Shown here piece by piece: positions 22,171 through 31,260 of a stretch of DNA of 64,000 bases. The DNA is from Acanthosepion esculentum. Its lineage: Eukaryota > Mollusca > Cephalopoda > Sepiida > Sepiidae. The notes under the pieces were generated by a model, which was not told where the DNA came from, did no database searches, and saw nothing but the letters and a program-made list of their open reading frames with translations. Numbering within the stretch: the first letter of the stretch is position 1; the number at the start of each line of letters is the position of its first letter. The DNA lies in NCBI GenBank assembly GCA_964036315.1, contig OZ038498.1:6754778-6818777 (forward strand). The letters run 5' to 3'. The position numbers were made by a program, and so were the translations under genes.

Positions 22171-22370
22171 TATTTGTTAAACTAACCAAACTTTGACACA
22201 AGGTTAGATACATTGAGCATTTAATTTTTTTTTTTTTACTGATGACTAAGCTTTTAATGTATCAATTAAGAAAAAAAAACATGTTGAAGAATGTTGCTTT
22301 CTAACCCTATTCTTCATAAGTGCTCAATGAATCTAACCTTGTGTCAAAGTTTGGTTAATTTAAGAAATAT
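22169..22370. repeat. Inverted repeat after the non-LTR 3' end
   Basis: The arms at 22169-22222 and 22317-22370 both contain the 'ccaaactttgacacaaggtt' sequence in opposite orientation, with about 95 bases between. The left arm starts immediately after the last reverse transcriptase codons, so it may be the retrotransposon's 3' UTR and an inverted neighbour copy. Confidence 0.75.
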
Positions 22371-23415
22371 TTTTCTCGGAAATATTCTGATACCACTTCG
22401 CATAAAATGCATAGCCAATAAACTTACTACACATCCTTTATCAAGTAAGCGCTAGTGAATATGATCACTTTCTAAATAGATGTCACATCTCACGTGCTTA
22501 CTTTGCACACAGGTTTATGACAGAATAAAAGGAATTATACAAGAGACAATAAGGGGTCGATATTACATGTAAGGCGTCATGTGTTCATCACATGCGAGTC
22601 TTTTTTTGAATTCTATCCTCACGATCTCTTCCTCTCTGGGTGATCGATCAAATAGAATGTTTTAGCTACGTCAATCGCTCATATCGATTACATTTAACGG
22701 TAATATCGATTATAGAAAAGAAGTAAATTTATGATAAATTATGCAGCTAACATTCAATTTGCGTCAAAATTAATGATTAGCTAACTTACTGAAAAAAATT
22801 ATTCAAAGAAATTTCTATTTGATATTTAAATAATATTTTAACGAAATCGTGTTGCTGCCTTCGTGTCTCTTCAATGTTAGGCCATCATTCGTCACATCAC
22901 AAAAACCCTGTAACCAATTAGGATCGATGGGGCACAGCAGGTACTGCAGGCATAGCAACGGTGGTGAGACTAAAAGAATAAATAGCCTGACGGAGCAAGT
23001 CTTTCTTCTGGGTGGCTTCTAATTAAGAGTTTTCCTTCTTCAAGACTTGCTACCAGTCATCCCCCACCCCTGCTATTCAACTCATTGTCTCTAGGGGAAG
23101 AACTGGAGTTTTCCCTTTTCCGATGTTATTAGTGCGAAAGTGAACTTAACCCACTCAGACGAAATTCGAACTCGCCTTGCAGATTTATCTTTTCATATAG
23201 TTAAATATTACACCACCTACACATTCACCACTGTCATCGTTGAATGGTGTTGAAGAACATTATTATTGTAGTGATATTAATCCCTCATTCGGTTGGCTTG
23301 CAGTTGTAGCCATGTACTAAAGTTAAGTTTAGTAAATATCAGTATGTAGTTGCTTTCTTCTGGCTTGTAATAAATTTCCCTAATCCGTTTCCTTCAAACA
23401 ACAGAGTAAAACAAG
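22371..23415. other. Gene-free stretch, less repetitive than its surroundings
   Basis: No repeat family was recognised. The last 40 bases are pyrimidine-rich and end in AG dinucleotides, which could be a splice acceptor for the frame that follows. Confidence 0.35.
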
Positions 23416-23670
23416 ACAATCCAACAATGCGTGTCTCCTATTCCCTACCGTAGTCATTATTTATTGCATGAAACATACAATTGTGACGAAAGGCCGAAGG
23501 GGAAGTGGTGGTTCTCACGGACTATCTTACACAGAGATCATCACATTTACGACCCATACATTGTAAGAATTGACACAATCACCACAAGAACTCATCCATC
23601 CCCATCCAATCCTAAATATGCCCCAATACCGTATATTCACAGGGATTCTACAAAGACACCCATGGCATAA
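23416..23670 (+). CDS. Candidate terminal coding exon of an unknown host gene
   Basis: From an AG at 23414-23415 a plus frame of 84 codons runs to TAA at 23668-23670. It is rich in His, Tyr, Arg and Pro (for example LLHETYNCDERPKGKWWF and THPSPSNPKYAPIPYIHRD), unlike the Lys/Asn/Phe/Ile frames that AT-rich noise produces here. A pyrimidine tract (about 23380-23397) precedes it. No signal peptide, membrane segment or known domain is seen, and I do not recognise the protein. It has no ATG of its own near the start, so it would have to be a last exon. No upstream exon was found in the window. It could also be chance. Confidence 0.3.
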   Translation, partial: TIQQCVSPIPYRSHYLLHETYNCDERPKGKWWFSRTILHRDHHIYDPYIVRIDTITTRTHPSPSNPKYAPIPYIHRDSTKTPMA

Positions 23671-24037
23671 AACTTTGGTGAAATACAAATTCTTCGTTAC
23701 CATAATTGCATTTGTGTCTGTCGTCTCTTTAAGGCGCAATTTATAGGCTGAGAGACAGTTCAAATTTTGAAAAGATATTTCCGAGAAAGTCTTTGTTTTA
23801 AATATACGTCTCGTAAAGCCTCCATTTTCTTTTTGGGGGATATTTTATATGAGACGCGCAAATTCGCTTTCATTCCGGAGGTAAACAATTTTCTGTCGTG
23901 TTACACAACATTTCTAAGCTCATTCATAACAAAATGAAAACTTTCGCATTCGTCCAGATTTATAAATCAGTGAGGAACAATCTCGTTAGTAATTCTAATA
24001 TTTTTTTTATTAGAAATTGTGTCGGAAATTGAAAACT
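23671..24037. other. Gene-free stretch
   Basis: No AATAAA is seen soon after the TAA at 23668. No repeat is recognised until the palindrome at 24038. Confidence 0.4.
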
Positions 24038-24181
24038 CTCGATACTTTCTAGATACCAAAGGAGATGTTTAAATACTCGATTTTTAAAAAGAATTCTTTC
24101 CTTTACTGATCAGTAAAAGAAAGAATTCTTTTTAAAAATCGAGTATTTAAACATCTCCTTTGGTACATAGAAAGTATCGAG
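24038..24181. repeat. Near-perfect 144-bp palindrome without spacer
   Basis: The halves 24038-24109 and 24110-24181 are reverse complements with about three mismatched positions. The centre is ACTGATCAGT. No loop separates the arms, so the DNA could extrude a cruciform and the RNA a 70-pair hairpin. Confidence 0.9.
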
Positions 24182-24249
24182 TATATATATCTTTCCTCCC
24201 AAACCGTTCTTGAAATATATGACAACATGGAAAAGGTTTCCGATGACGC

Positions 24250-24274
24250 GTTTCGTCTTTGGGACATCATCGAA
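24250..24274 (-). other. Hammerhead-core-like stem-loop remnant
   Basis: The minus strand reads GATGATGTCCC, then AAAGACGAAACGCGTC: a GTC/GAC stem between GATGA and GAAAC, followed by GCGTC. The leading bases are TCGATGA rather than CTGATGA, so the core is not canonical. The same arrangement is common beside PLE sequences. Confidence 0.4.
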
Positions 24275-24529
24275 CTAGGTTTGTTTTTACGTTGAGGTGA
24301 CCACACTTGCGCACGAAACATTTCTTGCTACATATAGTTATCTCTCGCCACTTTTTATGAAGTGAGAGGTGGTATTTTTTTCTTCAGACTGTTAAATGAA
24401 TTTGTGGGACCTGCCAAGAAATGAAAAGGAAGCTGTTTGCCTGCTTCAAGGTAAAGGGATCTCCTGCCAAGTGAGTAGCACAGCAAAAATGGCCATCCAA
24501 TAAAGTTCTACTTTGGTTCGAGGATCTAT

Positions 24530-24850
24530 CGAAAGTGTAACACGAAGAATTGCAAGCAGCAAATTTGGCTCCTCACTGGGAAGTGGCTGTCAAACTCACG
24601 CCTTAACTTGGTCCATGTGCTTCGCTTTATACACGCCTGGTGCTGGGAAACTTCCTCCTTCAAATAGTACGATCGACTGGAGCATGAGGGATTTATGCGT
24701 CAACAGCAGTCCGAGGTCGGCGGCGAAGGAATGGTGGTTGAGGTCGATGAGAGGCCAGTCCACGAGGCGTAAGAGCAATGCCAGACCCATTTTACTACAA
24801 CAAAGGGTCCTTGGGGGAATTTGCCGTAAAACTGTTGCGAGATAGAAACA
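24530..24850 (+). pseudogene. ISXO2/Merlin-like transposase, N-terminal part
   Basis: In two plus frames the region reads STIDWS, MRDLCV, then EVGGEGMVVEVDER, then RRKSNA followed by VLGGICR. This is the order around the first catalytic aspartate (VEVDE) of IS1016/ISXO2-type DDE transposases, the family that includes eukaryotic Merlin elements. At least two frameshifts occur. The matching C-terminal part is at 26385-26785 on the same strand. Confidence 0.55.
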
Positions 24851-25259
24851 CTTGATGAGATTTTATAAGCTCCTGGTACATTTGACCCGCTAACAATTTT
24901 GGTCGACTCATATAAATCCAAAGGAAAAATAAAACACAGAATTTGAACAAAGAAATATTAACGAATATATATTAACAGGATATTTTAGAAAAGAAAAGAT
25001 GAGAAATGAAATGTGAAAAGTTCAAAACAACTTTAATTGCCTGTCGTTGATTACTCACATTTTGCAGGAGCAAAAAGAATGTCCTTTCGCTATGAAAAGT
25101 CACCGAGAAAGAGATCGAGTCTTATCGCAGCCGCTTTCGTCTGCTCACTAAAGGCGATAGAGAACAGGGCATTTTTTTCAACCTTGACCTTTCCATCATT
25201 ATCCCGACACACTTGTAATTTCGTTTGGAGATGAACTAATTACCTTTTTTGTTCACGGT
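24851..25259. other. Unassigned stretch between transposase and LTR-like block
   Basis: AT-rich, then more balanced from about 25030. It may be the rest of the LTR-bearing element or of the Merlin element; nothing in it is diagnostic. Confidence 0.35.
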
Positions 25260-25634
25260 TGTTACGAACCTAATCGTAATACACCTCCAAGCGTTTTTAC
25301 ACCGTAAGTTTCGCATAGAAATCTCCACTCATTTTTTTTTTAGAGATTTTTGACATTTCAGTAATGCCATTTTCTGTCGTGGGTCACTTCGAACGTGACA
25401 CAGCCACTCCTCGCCAAATTCGTGGTCGGTACTGATCGGTCGGCTCTGACTCGGTCGGTGCACAGGCACCTGGCCTCGACGCCAGGATGCCGCCCCGGGC
25501 TGTGTATTAAGTTACGCTTTTTTTTTTCGTCTGCCAACTGGACGCGAGTTGGGACTCACACACACACTCTCTATACTTCTGACTCTCGGTATGCCACTCC
25601 TACTGGCTGCTCGCACGTCGTCCGCAACCTTTCC

Positions 25635-25870
25635 CCGTATTGTTAGTAATTATTACGGGAGGTTTCGATTGGACTCGACCCGGCAGACCCGAGACGCCAG
25701 CAACCATCTGCAACGACCGGCAGCATTCGCCAGCCGACCAGCAGCAATAATCAGACCAGTCAACCAACGGCGCTAACCAAACCAGACGACCAGCAAAAGC
25801 CCACCTGCGACGACAAACCAACCTTTCCCGTACACTATTGTTAGTAATTATTTACGGAAGGTTTGTCGAC
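25635..25870. repeat. About 200-base internal duplication
   Basis: 'tattgttagtaattattacg' at about 25638 recurs as 'tattgttagtaattatttac' at about 25836, with similar flanks (TTTCCC before, GGTTT after), so the segment between is a tandem step of about 200 bases. Confidence 0.6.
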
Positions 25871-25876
25871 ACTCAC

Positions 25877-26060
25877 TTCGACACGACCGGAGCATCCGCA
25901 TTTCAACGACCCGCAACCTTCGGCACGACCGGAGCAACCGCAATCATCAACCCCCGACACGACCGGAGCAGCCGCAATCATCAACAACCACCCACCGTCG
26001 ACACGACCGGAGCAGCCACACATCAACCCTCAACCGGAACGTCCGCATCAGCAACGTCAA
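25877..26060. repeat. GC-rich short tandem repeat
   Basis: Units of about 33-45 bases each contain CGACACGACCGGAGCA followed by a CCGCA/CCACA word, four to five times. The plus strand reads Pro/Gln/Arg-rich (TRPEQPH), the minus strand Cys/Gly-rich. No evidence indicates that either is translated. Confidence 0.75.
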
Positions 26061-26384
26061 ACCAACGACTCAACCGGAATGTCAGCGCCTCAACGTCCAA
26101 CCGTCGGCATTACAAATATACATACTATTCTCCTTTATGTAATAAACCCTGCATAAATCATACACATCTTCGTTCTGTTGTCCATATTGTTTCACCTGGT
26201 TAGATCACAAAGTAAAAATGTGGCGGGCTCCTTGTGACATCGTTCGTATACGACATCGCGCCCCCTTCCTGGGTGTTCGCTACAGTCTTTCAAATCTGGC
26301 TCCGCCTGTAAGTATCGCCAGGGGGCGATAATTCTAAAGTCTCACAGCCTGTGATTATCATCAGGGTGGGGGCGGTAATCCAAC

Positions 26385-26785
26385 AAAACAAACGACTGCG
26401 TCATCGGCCAAGTCCCCAACTATTGCTACAATTATTGGCTGCCATTGTGCAAACCATCGCCGAAGGTTCCATTATCTACTCCGACAGCTGGCTAGGACCC
26501 CCGAGATCGAGGAGGCCGGCTTCCAACATTTCAAGTTTAACAATCGATACAATTTCAGATATGCAGATACCAGTGTCCACGGTCAGAATATCGAACGTTT
26601 GTGAGGGTCTGCAAAGTGGAACAATCGTCACTGAGGAACTGCACGGCACCATCTTGAGACCGACCTTGACTAATTCATGTGGAGAAGGCAACTGCCTGAT
26701 GGAGTCGATCCATTCGACGCCATCTTGTAGGCTATCGTTACGTACATGCCACCCGAATAATACGATTAATGCCTGTTATTTGTAG
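26385..26785 (+). pseudogene. ISXO2/Merlin-like transposase, C-terminal part
   Basis: One plus frame contains TIAEGSIIYSDSW, the second-aspartate box of ISXO2-like transposases (typically ..II.SD.W). A second frame continues with EEAGFQHFKFNNRYNF, HGQNIERL (matching the HTQxIExxW motif, with the Trp codon turned to TGA), GTARHHLET and FMWRRQLPDGVDPFDAI. Several stops and one frameshift make it inactive. The gap to the N-terminal part contains the LTR-like block. Confidence 0.65.
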
Positions 26786-27505
26786 AAATAAATATAATTT
26801 AAGAGACAAATAGTATATTTTTGCACATATGTATTTTTTAAAGTTGAGAAATTAATTAATGTGTGTGAATACAAAGTGACAAGAGAGAAAACTATGCTTA
26901 TTCCATTCGTTTCGTCCTGTGAGAGACTATCAACTCAATGTAAGATTTATTATGATTCACGTGTTTATATACACAGAGGTGAGGATGTTATTGGCTTATC
27001 AGGGTTTGTGAATAGGAGAATATTCATAAATGGTCATCAGGTAAAATTGAAAAGGTGAGTAAAAGCATGTAGAGGTCACAAAGTGTACTAATTCAAATTC
27101 TGGTGAAAGGTAAATTGAACGAGTAAAATTCAACAATTCTTTTTTTGTTTTATATGAATATTATTTGCCTTCTTATTAGATTGTCATGATATAGATGGAT
27201 TTATGTGTTGTACATCTTTTGGCAATTTATTTTATTTACACCTGCTTCTAACTTATTATTATGGGTGTTTTTAATTCTAATAATATCCATTGAGGTTTTG
27301 GAAGTGGTTGTGTCATTCTCTTTGCATTGTGGATGAAGTGATAAGGACATTAGATGTTCTTAATGTGTTTTCTATGTATGTTTATTCTTTGGGTAGTTTT
27401 GGGGGTGCTGAAAGATTTTATATATTTATTTTAATATTACCTACAAGTATCTTTTTTCTAAATTTAAAATTCCCGGTGGCTCTCGCTCGTATGCAGGTGT
27501 GGTCT
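26786..27505. other. Gene-free AT-rich stretch
   Basis: No family resemblance in short frames at 26861-27058 and 27290-27526. No inverted repeat or SINE box was recognised. Confidence 0.4.
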
Positions 27506-27985
27506 TGTAGCGGACCGTGCGGGTGAAGATGTGAAGAGATATCAGAAGGTTAAACTTTCCTGCTGGCGGGTCCAGCTACATGAGAATGTCGGACTGAAAT
27601 GAAGTACAAAGAAGACAAAGAAGACCGATATAGATGGGTAAACAAATATATATTAATAACAAAACAAGTTAAACAAAGACATGGACTGTTATATAGAGTT
27701 TGTATGGAGAAATTATGTGTGTGTGTTGTAAGTGTTCGTACGTACGTGTATTGTTCTTAGCGCGTTCCCAGAATTTGGGAAACGCTGTATCTGTGAGAGG
27801 TCACATATTGGTGTAAGTGGAAAAAGAAAGATTTTACCTCGTCTCCGCGCAAGGTAGCGGCCCAAGGCCTAAGGGGGGAGGGAGAGAGAGAGAGAGAGAG
27901 AGAGAAGGGTCAGCCAGTATTTATAACCAGGGGAGAGAGACACCTGTTGAAGGATTAAAGAACTGAGGAGGAGCTAACTGCGACA
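27506..27985 (-). mobile_element. Solo LTR with 4-bp target duplication
   Basis: In element orientation (minus) it starts TGTCGCAGTTAGCTCCTCC, has a TATA box (TATAAATACTGG, about 27917-27928) and ends CGGTCCGCTACA. GTCT occurs directly on both outer sides (27502-27505 and 27986-27989). A homologous LTR in the opposite orientation is at 28890-29436. A (GA)n tract lies inside. No internal coding region is attached. Confidence 0.65.
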
Positions 27986-28028
27986 GTCTCATCAAATGAC
28001 GAGTAATAAAAATGATGTCGTTTTACAT

Positions 28029-28320
28029 CACTCTATATTTCTGAGATGAGGTATTGTAACTATTTACATTGTTCGGACAGGTGTCCTCATCCGTATTGTC
28101 ATATTCACGACGTTTCGGCCGTTATACCCTCCGGCTGAAACGTGGAATTAGAACAATCTACCCCAGTGGACCAAGGGTTCGGTTCGAAATTCCGACGTAT
28201 ATCATCCGAAGAAGGCCGGAGTGTACAACCGCCGAAACTTCGTGAATATGGCAGTAAAGATGAGGACAACAGTCCGAACGATGTAAATAGTTAGAATACT
28301 CCATCTCAGAAAGATAGATC
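28029..28320. repeat. Foldback copy of the composite SINE tail
   Basis: The arms at 28029-28142 and about 28204-28320 are inverted copies; 'tttctgagatgaggtatt' on the left is mirrored on the right. The right half carries CCGAAGA...GAAAC (28206-28238), the same spacing as in the SINE at 48193-48225. No tRNA-like core is present. Confidence 0.65.
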
Positions 28321-28439
28321 CTGAAGAAATCCGGTGGGGGGGTAAAATGACTGAAACGTCATGAGGCGAAATTTACTGGATCTTACCGACAACTTTTAAG
28401 TCGCTCTTTTAGGGCAAAAAGGGTAGGCTCTCACGTAAG

Positions 28440-28656
28440 CGCGAGAAAAGTTAATCTTGCATTAAAAATATGTGATTGGTTAATTTTTAACCAATCACTA
28501 CATTCGTACTAACAAAACAGGCAAGCAAGCTCAAAACCTAAGGATTCAAAGAAACGACTGCGATGGCTAAATTGTCCTATAGAAAGGTAGTAGTGATTTA
28601 TTAGCCAATCGCAGACGAATAAGATATGGGCGTGGAAAAACATAGCAGCCGCTACA
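28440..28656 (-). mobile_element. Divergent LTR fragment related to the 40-45 kb element
   Basis: The right part reads 'gccaatcgcagacgaataag' and 'gggcgtggaaaaacatagca' and ends GCTACA. It parallels the outer end of the LTRs at 40790 and 45639 ('gaccaatcacagttgag', 'gcgtggcaaacatag', CACTACA). It includes a 12-bp hairpin (28472-28498) with inverted CCAAT boxes. The other boundary is not clear. Confidence 0.5.
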
Positions 28657-28889
28657 GATGTAAATAGTGTAAATAGATATCGTTTTAGTTTATATTTTTA
28701 AAGCATGAGAACCTATATTCTGACGTCACAAGCTCCGTAGCCTATGAGGGTTGTAAGGGTACCACGTGTACTGTATCCATAACTACAGTGAGTGTATTTA
28801 GGTCAAGATAGGGCTCTCTTGTCTTCCGTCAGCCGATCTGAGTTGCTATTTAACTCGTGGCTGAGGAAGAATAGATGGATCCATACCAT
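28657..28889. other. Unassigned spacer between LTR fragments
   Basis: A short sequence between the divergent LTR and the plus-strand LTR. Nothing is recognised. Confidence 0.3.
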
Positions 28890-29436
28890 TGTCGGAGTTA
28901 GCTCCTCCTTAATTCCCTAATTGTTCACCAGGGGTCGCTCTCCCTACACTATAAATACTGGGCGACTTCTTGCCTCGTTCTCTTTTCTACTTTGCATTTC
29001 AGCGGACACATTTAAAAATGTGATCTCTCACAGAGATCTGCGTTTTCGCCCACTTGTGGGAAAACGCCATTAAACACACATACACGTACGTACGAACATT
29101 CACCAAAATACAAACTCTTTATGTTCACACACAGGCACAAATGTTAATGTCTTTGTCACTTGTGAAATTGTTGTTTAATACATATATTTGTTGACACACA
29201 CACACACACACACACGTACGAACATTCACCAAAATACAAACTCTTTATGTTCACAAACACAAATGTTAATATCTTTGTCACTTGTAAATTTGTTGTTTAA
29301 TACATATATTTGTTTATATACATCAGTCTTGTTTGTTTTCTTTACATCTTCGGTTGGACTCAACTTGAGTCCGCCATTGTTCTTGTAGTTGGACCTTCTT
29401 CTAGCAGGAATAAATACACGTGCCCCTAATACAACA
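28890..29436 (+). mobile_element. LTR homologous to 27506-27985, opposite orientation
   Basis: It starts TGTCGGAGTTAGCTCCTCC, has TATAAATACTGG (about 28953-28964) and shares CTCTCACAG and ACACGTACGTACGAAC with the minus-strand LTR. It is longer because of an internal duplication (29085-29195 and 29213-29318) joined by (CA)n. AATAAA lies near its end (about 29409). No target duplication was found, so the right boundary is approximate. Confidence 0.6.
29085..29318 (+). repeat. Tandem duplication inside the LTR
   Basis: 'gaacattcaccaaaatacaa' and 'gtttaatacatatatttg' occur twice, about 128 bases apart, with a (CA)n tract at the junction. Few differences separate the copies. Confidence 0.85.
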
Positions 29437-29829
29437 ACACAAACACACACGATCCTCTACACCATCTGCAATGTTATTTGTGTAAAGGGGAAATTAAAGA
29501 ATTTCGCTGATTGTAGATTTCTCCCGGAGTATCTAACTGCCCACACATTTAAATATTTTACTTATCTTTATAACTATTTATTTCCATTCTGACATCCTTT
29601 GTCATTGTGAATAGATGTCACCCCCCCCCGCCACCATGTTATCTGAATGTTAATCACAAATTAAACCCCCGAATTCCCAATAATACTAATGGGAGATAAC
29701 TCCCTTGAAAAAAAAAAAAACGAAACAAAAGAAACGAAAAAACAATAACATAGAATTGCAAACAGAAATATAACCAACTTATATTTGGTCTGAAATCGAA
29801 GAAATAAATATTTTATGGAAATTATTTTT
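29437..29829. other. Gene-free stretch
   Basis: It contains a C-run (about 29621-29629) and an A-run (29709-29720) with nothing recognisable between. Confidence 0.4.
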
Positions 29830-30150
29830 ATTTTTGTAATCGTTTCATCTCAAGCAAAGTTGGAATGCCACTAGTATGCAGGGACTCCCAGGGAATGAAA
29901 GTGAAAGAAAAGTCTGAGAGTAGAGAAGATTGAAGAAAGGACAAGAAGATGAACAGGGTTCCAGAAGATAGAAGATGGCGATTGACATTGCATTAAAATT
30001 TTTGAAGGTTTTAGTTACCAGGGAAGCAAGTAAACGGAAGAGAGTTTCACTGGCGGAAAGTACGAGAAAAGAAACACTTGGTGTAGAAGTGGCGGTTATA
30101 TTTAGGTGTTTCAACAATAAACGGGTGGGACCTAAATGCCAATCTAGTAA
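29830..30150 (-). pseudogene. Non-LTR retrotransposon 3' end, old copy
   Basis: It parallels 61730-62097 in order: 'cagggaagcaagtaaacgga', 'gagaaaagaaacacttggtg' and 'aaacgggtgggacctaaatg' match the cognate stretches there. On the minus strand it corresponds to the last part of the reverse transcriptase protein plus 3' UTR. It is heavily mutated and 5'-truncated. Confidence 0.6.
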
Positions 30151-30344
30151 CTACTTTCTTTCATGAAATCTCACTCCCAAAAGTGAATTCCATAACAAGT
30201 AGCATAATTATCAGTTTAATTTGTATATAATTTCAAACGTTATTAAAGTGGGCATTTATTTGAAATAGACACTCCATTTTTATTTATTAAACAGCGTACA
30301 ATAATCTAATGACCAGCACATTTGAGAAATGAAACTAAAGAAAA

Positions 30345-30510
30345 ATGTGTCCTGGAAGGCCGACCGGTAAATGTAATATATACTGTATAATAAATAGAAG
30401 TATGGGATCTATTTCAAATTAGTTTCCAATGGAATAACGTCTGAAGTAATAAAAATGTCAGAGAAAAAATACATAAAATCTTTAGAAATATATATTATTC
30501 AAACGTCAAT
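30345..30510 (+). repeat. SINE tail remnant
   Basis: 'accggtaaatgtaatatata' followed by 'actgtataataaatagaag' resembles the tail shared by the SINEs at 18525, 55500 and 59690. The tRNA head is absent. Confidence 0.45.
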
Positions 30511-31130
30511 TTTACGTGAATACCCGTGTTTGAAATAGACGCCAGTATTTTTTAAAGTGTGTATTACGTCTACGGGTTTGCCTGCACCCTCTAGAAAACG
30601 TCTTCTGTCTTCCCGATTTCTTTTCTTTTGTCTTTTTCATCACTAAAGTCTTCTCGTTCCCTTTCACTCTCTGTAACCCCCTGGGTCCTAGACGCATTAT
30701 CGCATTGATTGGGGTGAAATGATGTGTGTGTGTGAAAATGGTAATAAAAAAAAATGGCACAAATGAAAAACAGACTCTAAACTGCTTAAAATTAAACACC
30801 AGCAGTTGTGTTTAATTTTAAGCTATTTTTAGTTAAATTTCTAATCAGAAGTCAGTTGTCTATTTACTTTTAGTTCAATTGTCCCGGAAAACGTCAAGTA
30901 CACACACCATTGAACCTTTTATTGCTAATATTAATAAATAAATAAAGAGATTTAATTCAAAACCATTTTTTGCCAATAGTTTATATTTCAATAAACTTAT
31001 TTTTTCTATTTTTCCACTTGTGCTATTATTACCTAAATTCACACACACACCCACACACACACATATATATATAAAATACATAAAAGGTTAATAGTCAAAC
31101 TTGAATCAGACTAGGAAACAATATTAAAAA
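30511..31130. other. Gene-free stretch
   Basis: AT-rich with short (CA)n and (TA)n tracts near 31040-31075. The 95-codon minus frame at 30512-30799 resembles nothing. Confidence 0.35.
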
Positions 31131-31260
31131 GTGTTCAATACACGTGTGAAAAATTTTAAAAAAATACAAAATTACATGTAGAGCTTTTAACTTTAAAAAT
31201 CAGGAGGTCAGTTGAATCCACTACCTTGGTTTCAACCTTACGGTATCCTCAGGTTATTTT
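31131..31260 (-). repeat. Repeat fragment with CTGAGGA...GAAAC stem-loop
   Basis: It starts with 'aagtgttcaatacac', like other foldback families here. On the minus strand (31229-31252) it reads CTGAGGA, an ACC/GGT stem, GAAAC, then CAAGGTA. Stem III (ACC-AA-GGT) can be drawn and is followed by UA, an allowed hammerhead cleavage context. Stem I pairs only weakly. Confidence 0.45.

Larger units (their letters stand above)
25260..26284 (+). mobile_element. Candidate LTR, GC-rich, about 1 kb
   Basis: It begins TGTTACGAAC and ends GTTCGCTACA, short imperfect inverted ends starting TG and closing CA. An AATAAA lies at about 26141 near the right end, as in an LTR. Composition is far more GC-rich than the surroundings. 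No convincing target-site duplication was found (acggt/gtctt) and no primer-binding site follows, so it would be a solo or degraded LTR. The boundaries are tentative. Confidence 0.4.

Noticed and set aside
26351..26691. Full 144-codon plus frame as one protein
   Set aside because: Only the first third matches the ISXO2-like transposase; the homologous sequence continues in another frame, so the long frame is a composite artefact.
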